DNA from: Bog-756 sp963727955
GTDB lineage: Bacteria > Actinomycetota > Acidimicrobiia > Acidimicrobiales > RAAP-2
Reading direction: 5' to 3'
Assembly: GCA_963727955.1 (NCBI GenBank)
Contig: CAVSII010000005.1
Span: 297,481 to 361,480 of the forward strand
Length of the DNA: 64,000 nt
Positions within the stretch are counted from its first letter, which is position 1. Every line of letters begins with the position of its first letter. Below are positions 8,837-16,105 of this stretch, one piece after another. A program made the position numbers and the translations under genes. Under the pieces are notes generated by a model that saw only the letters and a list, made by a program, of their open reading frames with translations, did no database searches and was not told where the DNA came from.

Positions 8837-9502
8837 TCAGCCCCGGTCGATGGTCGGCGGGGGATACGCAGCGGTGAACAGGCGTATGAGCTTGGGGAAA
8901 GCCGGAGTGAACCGGCCCTCGCCCCAGTCGAGATCGGGCTCGTTGGCCATGGCCTGTGACAACACTCCGGTGATGAGCATCGAGAGGAGGTAGATCGCCT
9001 CATCGGAATCAGCCTCGGGGCCGACTTCCCCCTTGGCCACCGCCTTGGTTAGCTGGGCGCGCTGGATGGCCACCATTTCGATTGATGGAGCGAGGGCCTC
9101 CGGCGACGGTTCGAATTTGGGGACGGGGCGCCAGAACAGCAGCTGGCCCAGGGATCGGTGGGCCAACAGCCAGCGCCCGCTGTCCTCGAGCCCGGCGGTG
9201 ATCGCTGCCATCCCCGGTTCGGCTGCGTCGATGGCCTGCCGCATGACCTCGAGATTCTCGGTCTGGCCCCGGCGGAACAGTTCGTCGTAGATGGCCATGA
9301 GCGAGGGGAAGTACTTGTAGATGGAAGGCGGCTGGACGCCCAGTCGGCGAGCAACCTCGGCCAGGCTGAGGCCATTCACACCTTCTTCGCTCATGATCTC
9401 CTGGGCGATCGCCAGGATCTCGTCAATTGTCTCTTGGCGACGCCGGGCCCGACGGTCGGGCACAGTGGTCGCCCCGTTGTCCACCTTCACCTGGGTACTC
9501 AC
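8837..9502 (-). CDS. TetR family transcriptional regulator
   Basis: A 221-residue TetR-type repressor. Residues about 18 to 65 form the DNA-binding domain, with RRRQETIDEILAIAQEI followed by the helix-turn-helix LSLAEVARRLGVQPPSIYKYF. The remainder is an all-helical ligand-binding domain ending in a Pro-rich tail. The start is GTG with AAGAG just before it; a downstream GTG is also possible. It is divergent from the SRPBCC-cupin operon, and a palindrome overlapping that operon's promoter is a likely operator, so control of those genes and itself by a small ligand is a reasonable inference. Confidence 0.9.
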   Translation of the reverse strand: MSTQVKVDNGATTVPDRRARRRQETIDEILAIAQEIMSEEGVNGLSLAEVARRLGVQPPSIYKYFPSLMAIYDELFRRGQTENLEVMRQAIDAAEPGMAAITAGLEDSGRWLLAHRSLGQLLFWRPVPKFEPSPEALAPSIEMVAIQRAQLTKAVAKGEVGPEADSDEAIYLLSMLITGVLSQAMANEPDLDWGEGRFTPAFPKLIRLFTAAYPPPTIDRG

Positions 9503-9543
9503 CTCTTGATCGTCCGTGTTCCTAACTGTAGCCTAATCTCTGC

Positions 9544-9572
9544 TTGACAGCCTAGACTAATAGCATTAGCGT
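9544..9572 (+). promoter_or_regulatory. Candidate promoter with overlapping TetR operator
   Basis: TTGACA at 9544-9549 is followed after 17 bases by TAGCGT as a -10-like box. Between and overlapping the -10 lies the palindrome CTAAT-AGC-ATTAG (9557-9569). An inverted repeat inside a promoter between a divergent tetR gene and an enzyme operon is the usual arrangement for TetR repression. The match is by eye only. Confidence 0.5.
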
Positions 9573-9610
9573 TAGCTTCGCACACTCAACCCACGAGCGA
9601 AAGAGGTCTC

Positions 9611-10124
9611 ATGGCACCCAATAAGCAGGATGGTCGGTGGTGGCTCACCAAGGGGAGCGAGGTCATCGTGATCGACACCGAACCCGGAGCCGTCTACGAG
9701 CTGGTGGCCGACTTGTCCCGCATGGGCGAGTGGAGTCCTGAATGCGAGAAGGTCGAGTGGGAGGAAGGGGCCACCGGTCCGGCTGTGGGGGCCAAGTTCG
9801 TAGGCCACAACCGCACCGGCCCGGGCAAGCGCATCAAGTGGTCTCGCCACGGTCGGGTGTTGTCGGCAGAGCCCGGAGAGGAATTTCGTCTTCGCCACCG
9901 AGGAAGGCGGCCGCGAATCGACCAAATGGATTTACCGGTTTGAACCGGTCAACGGCGGCACCCGGGTCACCGAGACGTTCGACGTCCAGTGGCTGCCGGC
10001 GTGGGCCCGCATCATCGACGGCCCCCTCAACCGGCGCGGAGAACTACACCGTCACATGCGCCATACCCTCGAGCAACTGAAGAGGGCTGCCGAAGGGACG
10101 AAGGCCACTGGGGGCCCGTCATGA
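9611..10124 (+). pseudogene. SRPBCC family protein, apparent 1-nt frameshift
   Basis: The first 90 or so codons encode an SRPBCC (START/MxaD-like) ligand-binding fold: VIVIDTEPGAVYELVADLSRMGEW. At about 9884-9886 (TTT) the frame breaks. Dropping one T restores the expected sequence, FVFATEEGG then KWIYRFEPVNGGTRVTETF, to a TGA at 10122-10124 that overlaps the cupin ATG as ATGA. As read, translation ends at 9943 with an unrelated tail. The intact product would be about 170 residues. The extra base sits in a T run, so a sequencing or assembly error is as likely as real decay. The coupling with the cupin gene suggests a functional operon. Confidence 0.75.
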
Positions 10125-10603
10125 CGCTGGCGGTTACTGAAGGCGGCTACCGCCTGGCCGCCGGCGGTGGCGAGGCGCTGTGGTTCGCCGACAGCCTGCT
10201 CACCTACAAGACCACCGGTGCGCAAACGGCCGGGCACCTGGCGATGGCCGAGTGCCGGGCTCCGCGCCACGCCGGTTCGCCTAGTCATCGCCATCTGAAC
10301 GAGGACGAGGCTTGGTACGTGCTCGAGGGACAGCTCACCTTCTGGCTGGGCGAGGAGACCTTCAGCGCCGGGGCGGGTGACTTCGTCTTCGGCCCTCGGG
10401 GGATCTCCCACCGGTTCCGGGTCGACTCGGAGGAGGCGCGTTTCCTCCTGGTGCTGACCCCGGCCGGCTTCGAGGACTTCACCCGGGACAGCGGCTGGCC
10501 GGCGACCACCGACACCCTCCCGCCACCCGATCTCCCCGCCCCTGACGCCGAGCGCCTTGCCTCAGCCGTTGCGCGATGTGGCCTCGAGATCTTCGCTTCT
10601 TGA
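10121..10603 (+). CDS. Cupin domain protein
   Basis: A 160-residue single-domain cupin. The two metal motifs are visible: HAGSPSHRHLNEDEAWYVLEG (motif 1, with His, His and Glu) and FGPRGISHRF (motif 2, with His). Family members bind Fe, Mn or Zn and include dioxygenases, isomerases and simple binding proteins; this one resembles the quercetin-dioxygenase-like group. The start codon overlaps the stop of the upstream SRPBCC frame (ATGA), implying translational coupling and a shared role, possibly polyketide-like or aromatic metabolism. Regulation by the divergent TetR is likely. Confidence 0.85.
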   Translation: MTLAVTEGGYRLAAGGGEALWFADSLLTYKTTGAQTAGHLAMAECRAPRHAGSPSHRHLNEDEAWYVLEGQLTFWLGEETFSAGAGDFVFGPRGISHRFRVDSEEARFLLVLTPAGFEDFTRDSGWPATTDTLPPPDLPAPDAERLASAVARCGLEIFAS

Positions 10604-10771
10604 ATCCAACCTGCATCCCCGAGTGGGGAACAGCAATGGTCACCGCGTAGAGGGTCCGCACCCAATATCGAGGTCGGCCCTGAGCCGATCCTGGTGACGG
10701 TCCGGCGGGGAACCGGCCGGTCGGTCAGGGAATGGCCGGCGCGGTGGCGATCTGGATGACAGCCACTGCCG

Positions 10772-10808
10772 ACGGCTCACGAGCCGTGGTGTTTATAGCG
10801 TTTATTTA
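10772..10808. promoter_or_regulatory. Inverted and direct repeats upstream of an HTH gene
   Basis: A perfect 7-bp inverted repeat, ACGGCTC-AC-GAGCCGT (10772-10787), is followed by two adjacent GTTTAT direct repeats (10791 and 10800). This AT-rich stretch ends 14 bases before the HTH gene start. It could be an autoregulatory operator and promoter for the HTH protein. No experiment or consensus supports a specific binding protein. Confidence 0.35.
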
Positions 10809-10822
10809 CTAGTCTGGAAACC

Positions 10823-11332
10823 ATGCCGCCCGACGTGCTCACGACAACGCAGGCCTCGGCAGTGCTTGGTTCCTCTCGACAGCACGTCGCCGATTTGGCG
10901 GATCGAGGCGACATCCCCTGCTGGAGGGCTGGGGCACACAGGCGCTTCCGGCGAGAAGACGTTCTGGACTACAAGGAGCGCACGCAGGGAAGGTCCGAAG
11001 GTGGCCTCGACAGCATGAACCTGAGCGATCGCCGCAGTCTCGCCTATGGACTGCTCATCGCCGAGCATCTGGTCGTGTCGCCTGCCGCCGTGCTGGCCTC
11101 CGGACGGAAGAATCTCAGGCACCTTCGTCAGGTCCACTCGGACGGATCGGCGAACCGCTATCTGAATCGATGGTCCGATCTGCTCTCCGGTCCGGTCGAG
11201 AGCATCTTGCGGGTGCTGACCTCAATGGACGACGAGTCGGTCGAGCTCCGTCACACCGCACCGTTCGCCGGCGTGCTGACCGAGGAGGAGCGACGATCGG
11301 TGATCCGAGCCACCCGCAGGTCGGCGGCGTGA
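10823..11332 (+). CDS. Excisionase/MerR-type helix-turn-helix protein paired with DUF6036 gene
   Basis: A 169-residue protein. Residues about 5 to 55 form an excisionase-like winged HTH: LTTTQASAVLGSSRQHVADL, then DIPCWRAGAHRRFRREDVLDY. The helical C-terminal part is family-specific and ends in a basic tail. The stop overlaps the GTG of the next gene (GTGA), so the two are translationally coupled. HTH plus nucleotidyltransferase-fold gene pairs are common in actinobacterial accessory DNA and are often read as toxin-antitoxin-like modules, with the HTH protein as the antitoxin and autorepressor. That role is inference here. Confidence 0.75.
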   Translation: MPPDVLTTTQASAVLGSSRQHVADLADRGDIPCWRAGAHRRFRREDVLDYKERTQGRSEGGLDSMNLSDRRSLAYGLLIAEHLVVSPAAVLASGRKNLRHLRQVHSDGSANRYLNRWSDLLSGPVESILRVLTSMDDESVELRHTAPFAGVLTEEERRSVIRATRRSAA

Positions 11333-11763
11333 AGCGGACTGACCTCGAGCACATCATCCGGGTCGCCGGCGACCTGCTCGGCGAGGAGCAGGTCATCGTC
11401 GTCGGTAGTCAGTCCATCCTGGCGTCGTACTCCGAGGAAGTCCTGCCGCTCGAGGCGGCCAGGTCTCTCGAGGCTGACGTACTGCCACTGGATGACTCGT
11501 CTGGGACGAAAGCCGATCTCATCGAGGGGTCACTGGGTGAGTTCAGCCCGTTCGACGAGCAGTTCGGCGTCCATGTTGACGGAGTATCTGAAGACACGTC
11601 CATCCTGCCCACCGGGTGGCGACGCCGCCTGATTGCATTCTCGAACGCCAACACCAATGGCGTCACCGGTTTGTGCCTCGAACGCCACGATCTGTGTGTG
11701 GCCAAGCTGGTGGCCAACCGCGAGAAGGACCGCGAGTTCGTCGCCTCACTACCTCGGGCCTAG
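11329..11763 (+). CDS. DUF6036-type nucleotidyltransferase-fold protein, cut short by an in-frame TAG
   Basis: The 144-residue frame starts at a GTG overlapping the upstream stop codon. Seen: VIVVGSQSILASYSE, which matches the GGxAL/GS motif region of nucleotidyltransferase folds, SLEADVLPLDD with the acidic metal-binding residues, and GWRRRLIAFSNAN and CLERHDLCVAKLVANREKD, typical of DUF6036 proteins (AbiEii-like group). Translation ends at a TAG (11761-11763), yet the same frame continues for another 38 codons of clearly family-like sequence. The product is therefore truncated by a single base change or an assembly error. If functional it would be the toxin-like partner of the HTH gene. Confidence 0.7.
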   Translation: MKRTDLEHIIRVAGDLLGEEQVIVVGSQSILASYSEEVLPLEAARSLEADVLPLDDSSGTKADLIEGSLGEFSPFDEQFGVHVDGVSEDTSILPTGWRRRLIAFSNANTNGVTGLCLERHDLCVAKLVANREKDREFVASLPRA

Positions 11764-11880
11764 CTCGTCGACGCGGACATCATCCTCCAGCGGCTCGATG
11801 AGTCAGGAATCCCGCTTGAACGCCAGCAGGATATCGCTGCGTTCGTCCGAGCCGGCGCTCGGACAGGGCACCAGGACTGA
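11764..11880 (+). pseudogene. Detached C-terminus of the DUF6036 gene
   Basis: Directly after the TAG, and in the same frame, the sequence reads LVDADIILQRLDESGI, then PLERQQDIAAFVRAGAR, to a TGA at 11878-11880. This is the expected C-terminal helical end of DUF6036 proteins. It has no start codon or ribosome binding site of its own, so it is the separated tail of the preceding gene, not an independent one. Confidence 0.7.
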
Positions 11881-11940
11881 AGGCCGAGCGGCCATGCAGG
11901 GCCGTACGGCAGCGGCTAATGCTAGGGACAACCTGACGGG

Positions 11941-12238
11941 TTGGCTCTTCCCGTCGCCCGATCGGAGCTGCTCCGTCGGAGCAACTTCAACCGGAGGATC
12001 TTCAGGCCAGCGGCAACTGCTGCAGGACACCCCGAGGCGTTCTGCTTCCACGATCTCGGCCACAGGGGTAACACCCTTGCTGTCTGAACCGGCGCTTCCA
12101 CCCGCGAGCTGAAGACCAGACTGGGTCAAGCGGTGCACGGGCGGCGCTGATCCATCAAGACTGCATCCTCGAGCGAGGACTGGTCCATCGCTGAGGCAAT
12201 CTCCGAACTCGGAAGCAGTCCTGAGAGGGTGCATCAGC
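11941..12238 (+). pseudogene. Decayed tyrosine recombinase (phage-type integrase) C-terminal remnant
   Basis: In one forward frame the sequence reads ELLRRSNFNRRIFRPA, then FCFHDLGHRGNTLAV, then (after a TGA at 12085) TGASTRELKTRLGQ. A short patch, RAALIHQD, follows in another frame, and then the first frame resumes with SIAEAISELGSSPE. These match in order the catalytic end of actinobacterial phage integrases (HDLRHTG, TGASTxELMxRxGH, RAALIYQH, IAEA). The active-site Arg of HDLRH is Gly and the LGH His is Gln, and there are two TGA stops and frame changes, so it is dead. It marks a past integration event near tRNA-Ala(TGC). It also fills most of the gene-free interval 11881-12356. Confidence 0.75.
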
Positions 12239-12356
12239 TGACTGGTTCGATCCGGCGGAGTGGATCGCCGTCAGTCTCACAGGAGCATTCACACTTGCCG
12301 TCGGGAACCAGCCGGGGCAAAGTTGAGTTTCCAGATCCGGAGCCAAGGGGAAGCAG

Positions 12357-12689
12357 ATGAGCGATCGAGTTGTGGTACTCCGCCCTGATGATCCGTCAGG
12401 GTTCGTTGTCGATGCCTGTGCCGCCCTGGCGGATGTCGTCAACGAGACGCGCATGTGGCAGCCTGCTGACGCCACCGCCATAGAGACCTATGCCGAGCTC
12501 GTCGTGACGTTGGCTAATCTAAGACGGCCGGCACTGGCTGCTGACCGCTCTTCGAAGACCCAAGTTGCCATCAATGACCACCTTGTCGGGCGGGTCCGAC
12601 AGGCCCAGAAGAGTGAGTTCAGCGTCCCTCTGCTCGACGTCGTCGACCGGCTCCACGCCGAACTGGTGCGCGAACCGAGTTTCGCCTGA
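12357..12689 (+). CDS. Hypothetical protein
   Basis: A 110-residue soluble, mostly helical and slightly acidic protein. An AAGGGGAAG tract upstream of the ATG makes a reasonable ribosome binding site. I do not recognise a domain. It lies in the accessory patch between the integrase remnant and the CcbP-like gene, on the same strand as both. Codon use is less strongly GC3-biased than in the core genes of the window. It could be a real orphan gene or a chance open frame. Confidence 0.4.
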   Translation: MSDRVVVLRPDDPSGFVVDACAALADVVNETRMWQPADATAIETYAELVVTLANLRRPALAADRSSKTQVAINDHLVGRVRQAQKSEFSVPLLDVVDRLHAELVREPSFA

Positions 12690-12746
12690 CTGCAGCGAGC
12701 ATCCGCCCATGGCCAGCACCGCGGATAGCAGAAGGCTGAGTGCAGC

Positions 12747-13067
12747 ATGAACGAGGGGCGGTTTTCAACCAAGGTTCTCGATCAGCTGATCGACGAAGTC
12801 ACGGTTGACTGCTACAACGAAGATGAGGCGCTGACTGGATTCGAAGTGGGGTTCGACGAGCACGTGACTTTCCCGGTCGAGGGAACCGTGATCGCGCAAC
12901 CGATCCGGGTACTCGCCGTCGGGCTACCAAACGGGCGACGTGAACTCGTCGCCTCATGCCAGCACGGAGGAATCCAGTACTCCGTCGCCCTTCTGGATAT
13001 CCAGGACGTCGGTGACCAGTACTTTCAGCGGCTGTCAGCCGCTTACCGACGGTGGCTGGGTTTCTGA
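12747..13067 (+). CDS. CcbP-like (calcium-binding) small protein
   Basis: A 106-residue acidic protein. The pattern VDCYNEDEALTGFEVGFDEH, then VTFPVEGTVIAQPIRVLAV, resembles the CcbP (cyanobacterial calcium-binding protein) domain family. In that family acidic residues on the surface bind Ca2+ and an aromatic/Pro-rich core is conserved. The end RLSAAYRRWLGF is also typical of bacterial relatives that carry this domain. The ribosome binding site is weak. Function in actinobacteria is unknown. It sits in the accessory patch after another small orphan gene. Confidence 0.55.
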   Translation: MNEGRFSTKVLDQLIDEVTVDCYNEDEALTGFEVGFDEHVTFPVEGTVIAQPIRVLAVGLPNGRRELVASCQHGGIQYSVALLDIQDVGDQYFQRLSAAYRRWLGF

Positions 13068-13206
13068 GTTCGGCCGCAAGATCAGAAAGAACATCGCCGG
13101 CATCGGGGCGGCCATGTTCGCATGGCCTGGGGTTCGGCAATCCCGAGCACCTGATCGTCCTCCCCTACTCGACCGCGGTGGCTACCGCCGACCGCTGCCG
13201 GGCTGT

Positions 13207-13911
13207 TCAGTGCCTACGCTTGCGGCGCTTGTCTGACGGCCGGGACGGTGTTCCCCGAGGCGTGAACCTGCCAGAGGTAACCCGGCGCCCGGTGGGCATG
13301 ACGCCCTGGCCCAAGATGGCGTCCCGCTCGGCCCGGGGTCGGGTGTTGAAGCGGTCCATGAACGCCTCGACTGCCGCCGGGTCGTCAGGCGACACGCCTT
13401 CGCTGGCCGCTTCGGTCCAGAGCCGCTTTCCGAAGCTGTATCGGGACGAGTCGGCCATTTGCTCCCGGAACTCGGGCGCAATCTCGCTCAGGAAGTCGCA
13501 GAGCACGTCGGGGGACTCACTGTCCTCATCGAGCAACTTGGTCTGAGCGAGGAATGTGATGAAGGTCTTCGTCTCGGCGAGAATCTCGTCGAGTTCATCA
13601 GCCTCGACCATCACCTTGGCCGGGTACAGCTCCAGGTAGATCTCATAGAGGTCGCGGCGCGTCCAGCGGGTGAGGTGCCGATCCACATAGGCCCACTTGT
13701 AGTGGAGCAAGCCTGCGGGGAGATCGGGGTCGAAGACATCGTCGGCGTGCATCGCCCACACGACGAAGAGCCGTTTCAACTCGGCGCTCGCCGCCTCGTA
13801 CTCGTCCTCGTCTTCTGGTTCCCACCGGGAACGCTCGGCCTCCACCGCCCCATCTTTGCCGACCGCCAAGGCGAGATTCAGATCGTCGTGTAGCCGCGGA
13901 CTCTGATCCAC
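13207..13911 (-). CDS. Hypothetical protein with basic C-terminal tail
   Basis: A 234-residue soluble protein with an acidic helical N-terminal two-thirds (WEPEDEDEYEAASAELKRLF, LHYKWAYVDRHLTRW, YLELYPAKVMVE) and a strongly basic, Gly/Pro/Arg-rich C-terminal 40 residues ending KRRKRRH, which might contact nucleic acid. The start is GTG inside an imperfect palindrome (13898-13921, GGACT/GATCC arms) and lacks an evident Shine-Dalgarno sequence. No family recognised. It is convergent with the CcbP-like gene and lies next to tRNA-Ala in the accessory patch. Confidence 0.5.
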   Translation of the reverse strand: MDQSPRLHDDLNLALAVGKDGAVEAERSRWEPEDEDEYEAASAELKRLFVVWAMHADDVFDPDLPAGLLHYKWAYVDRHLTRWTRRDLYEIYLELYPAKVMVEADELDEILAETKTFITFLAQTKLLDEDSESPDVLCDFLSEIAPEFREQMADSSRYSFGKRLWTEAASEGVSPDDPAAVEAFMDRFNTRPRAERDAILGQGVMPTGRRVTSGRFTPRGTPSRPSDKRRKRRH

Positions 13912-14076
13912 GGATCAGTCCGGTGAGCCCAAACGGAGAGCCCAACGGAACTCCCGGGAACTCCCGTGCTACTTCAGGGGTCCTGCACTCGATCGTGGTT
14001 ACGTGAGCTGACTCACCCCTCAGATGCCGGAAGAGCCGACATTGTGCCTTTCACCAGGAACGATCGGTGGATATGA

Positions 14077-14153
14077 TGGTGGAGATGACGGGACTCGAAC
14101 CCGTGACCCCCTGCTTGCAAAGCAGGTGCTCTAGCCAACTGAGCTACATCCCC
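14077..14153 (-). tRNA. tRNA-Ala (anticodon TGC), CCA encoded
   Basis: Read on the minus strand it folds as a complete cloverleaf. The 5' acceptor GGGGATG pairs with 3' CATCTCC (one G-U). The other elements are D-arm GCTC..GAGC, anticodon stem CCTGC/GCAGG with loop TT-TGC-AA, and T-arm CGGGTTCGAGTCCCG. Discriminator A and an encoded CCA follow. The flanking integrase remnant and accessory genes suggest this tRNA could have served as an attachment site, but I found no second copy of its 3' end. Confidence 0.97.
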
Positions 14154-14497
14154 GGGGAACCCTTTTAAGCCGACACACGGCCTGGCGTCCCGACAGGTTG
14201 CCCGCATACTACGCGATCCGATGGGAGCCCCGGCTGAGGAGGGCTGGCCAGAGCAGCGATCAGCGTCGGGGGCAGCGCCACTGTGACAGGTCGGCGCTAC
14301 CGTCCCGGTTGTTCGATGGCTTTGTATGCGCATCAATCGTCGCTCTTGCGGCTTCCCATGCGCCGCCCCGGGTGTCGGACGGCTGGCGCCGACTCCATCC
14401 CGCCCCTGACTTGGATCCGCCCGTCGGGCGATCCCTATCGCACCTTGGGTGCGGCAGACCATTGTTCTCCGCCTCCTTACCTCGAAGGACCCGACCC
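14154..14497. other. Gene-free interval between tRNA-Ala and the metallopeptidase gene
   Basis: I see no supportable gene in these 344 bases. The frame of the downstream gene stays open back to 14198, but that stretch (Arg/Ser/Pro-rich) lacks family-like sequence and a ribosome binding site. The interval probably holds the promoters of both the tRNA and the peptidase gene. Confidence 0.4.
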
Positions 14498-15316
14498 ATG
14501 ACGCACGTCGATCACCGATCAGAGGCCATGGCCCGACTGCAAGAGGGAATTGTTGCCCTCACGACCTCGGACCAGTGGCGTCGCCATCTCGATTGTCAGA
14601 GCCGTTTCCACCGGTACAGCTTCGGCAACGTGGTTCTCATCAACGCCCAGCGGCCCCAGTCGACCCGGGTGGCCGGATTCCAGTCGTGGAAGGCCCTCGA
14701 ACGTAGCGTCCGTCGCGGCGAGAGGGCCATATGGATTCTGGCTCCGATAAAAGTCCGCAAGGAGAGCACCGACCCGGACGCCCCGGACGCCCGGGTGGTG
14801 CACGCTTTCAAACCGGTCCCGGTCTTCGACATCTCGCAAACCGAGGGTGCGGAACTTCCGGCGGTCTGTCGCAAACTGAGCGATAACGGATCCTGCGGCT
14901 GGATCGACCGCCTTGTCGGTGCGGCGGGGTCGATCGGCTACTCGGTCCAACAAGTGGAATTGCCCGAGGGGCTCAATGGCGACTGCTCATTCGATCGCCG
15001 CCGGATCCGGGTCGAAGCCCGCAACTCGGCGGCACAACAGGTCAAGACGCTGGCCCACGAGCTGGCCCATGCTCTCCTCCACCAAGGCCAGGCCGATCGC
15101 CGACTGGCCGAACTGGAAGCGGAATCGGCAGCCTATGTCGTGTGCCGCAGGCTGGGCGTCGACACCGGGCTGTACAGCTTCGGCTACGTCGCCATCTGGG
15201 CCGGCGGCGGCGAGGCGGCGGTGACCGGGCTCAAGGCGTCGGGGGCCAACATCCAGCGGGCTGCGGCAACTGTCCTCGGCCTCCTCGGATTCGATCGATC
15301 CGACGAGAGGGCTTGA
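14498..15316 (+). CDS. ArdC-type N-terminal domain with ImmA/IrrE-like zinc metallopeptidase
   Basis: A 272-residue protein. Residues about 10 to 110 resemble the ArdC N-terminal domain (SRFHRYSFGNVVLINAQRP, then VAGFQSWKALERSVRRGERA and IWILAP), a ssDNA-binding module first known from plasmid antirestriction proteins. Residues about 150 to 230 carry the zincin motif HELAH (His187, Glu188, His191) and a downstream ELEAES that can give the third ligand. This combination is frequent on mobile elements and in actinobacterial accessory DNA, where it may cleave regulators or protect incoming DNA. No ribosome binding site is evident. It lies just beyond tRNA-Ala, in keeping with transfer. Confidence 0.78.
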   Translation: MTHVDHRSEAMARLQEGIVALTTSDQWRRHLDCQSRFHRYSFGNVVLINAQRPQSTRVAGFQSWKALERSVRRGERAIWILAPIKVRKESTDPDAPDARVVHAFKPVPVFDISQTEGAELPAVCRKLSDNGSCGWIDRLVGAAGSIGYSVQQVELPEGLNGDCSFDRRRIRVEARNSAAQQVKTLAHELAHALLHQGQADRRLAELEAESAAYVVCRRLGVDTGLYSFGYVAIWAGGGEAAVTGLKASGANIQRAAATVLGLLGFDRSDERA

Positions 15317-15394
15317 AGATCACCTTCCCGGCCCTGATTCAGATGGGGTGGCCACCTGTGATGTCAGGGCGAGATCGGATAGGGTCATTACAGT

Positions 15395-15420
15395 TTCACC
15401 TCGGCCGGTGCCGGGGTGAA
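15395..15420. terminator. GC-rich stem-loop between co-directional genes
   Basis: An 11-bp stem with one G-U pair, TTCACCTCGGC-CGGT-GCCGGGGTGAA, has a 4-nt loop. It lies 79 bases after the metallopeptidase stop and 58 before the next start. No T-tract follows, so it may be a weak or factor-dependent terminator, or an RNA structure protecting the 3' end. Confidence 0.4.
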
Positions 15421-15477
15421 GTCGGCTTCGTCTCATAGCCGCGAACCATCAGAGGATCCACGAAATGAGGAGTAATT

Positions 15478-15822
15478 ATGGCTGTCTCCGCCGGTACCAG
15501 TGACGTCTTTGCCGGTGTCGCTCAGCACGACACGAACGCGCTCGAAGGTTTGTTTAAGGCTCGCCTGGACAATCTGGAGGCGTCGGGCCTCGATCCCAAG
15601 ACCTACGCGTTGGCCAACATCGCTGCCCTGATCGCCGCCGACGCCGCTCCGGCATCCTATGTGTTTCAGGTTGCGTGGGCGCTCGATTCAGGTGTGACAC
15701 CCGAGGAGATCCTGGGACTTCTGGTCGCCCTCAATCCGACGGTGGGAAACATCCGGATCGTTTCCGCCGCCGCCGAGATCGCCTTCGCCCTCGGCATCGA
15801 TCTCGACGCCGAAGGGGACTGA
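15478..15822 (+). CDS. Carboxymuconolactone decarboxylase-like (AhpD fold) protein
   Basis: A 114-residue all-helical protein. The segment LDPKTYALANIAALIAADAA, then ASYVFQVAWALDSGVTPEEI and LGLLVALNPTVG, is the pattern of carboxymuconolactone decarboxylase/AhpD-fold domains. The CxxC and His residues of peroxidase members are absent, so redox activity is unlikely and a decarboxylase-like or structural role remains open. The start is well supported by GAGGAG before the ATG. It shares direction and 7-bp spacing with the SHOCT gene, suggesting a two-gene operon. Confidence 0.75.
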   Translation: MAVSAGTSDVFAGVAQHDTNALEGLFKARLDNLEASGLDPKTYALANIAALIAADAAPASYVFQVAWALDSGVTPEEILGLLVALNPTVGNIRIVSAAAEIAFALGIDLDAEGD

Positions 15823-15829
15823 GGACCCC

Positions 15830-16105
15830 ATGCCGTTTATGCGCAGACGACCGCTCCTTCGGGCCGCCGCCGTCGGGGGCGTGGCTTACATGGGAGCCAA
15901 GGCTGGATCCAACAAGGCCATGGCGCAGCAGTCGGCGGGAGCCCAGGCACCTCCGCCGGCTGCACCGGCACCGGCTCCTGCGGCAGCCTCGGCCGACAAC
16001 GCCAGTGACCGCATCTCCCAACTCAAGCAGTTGGCCGATCTCCACTCTTCGGGGGCCCTAACGGATGAGGAGTTCGCCTCCGAAAAGGCGAAAGTCCTGG
16101 GCTGA
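15830..16105 (+). CDS. SHOCT domain protein with N-terminal anchor
   Basis: A 91-residue protein with three parts. Residues 1-25 are basic then hydrophobic (MRRRPLLRAAAVGGVAYMG), probably a membrane anchor. Residues 30-60 form an Ala/Pro-rich linker. Residues about 60-91 are a SHOCT motif (RISQLKQLADLHSSGALTDE, then EFASEKAKVLG). SHOCT domains sit at the ends of many bacterial proteins and are thought to mediate oligomerisation. The gene follows the carboxymuconolactone decarboxylase-like gene after 7 bases and converges tail to tail with the pyrophosphatase gene. Confidence 0.85.
   Translation: MPFMRRRPLLRAAAVGGVAYMGAKAGSNKAMAQQSAGAQAPPPAAPAPAPAAASADNASDRISQLKQLADLHSSGALTDEEFASEKAKVLG

Noticed and set aside
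11803..12234. Minus-strand frame of 143 codons
   Set aside because: It covers the integrase remnant antisense, which has recognisable motifs on the plus strand; the antisense protein resembles nothing.
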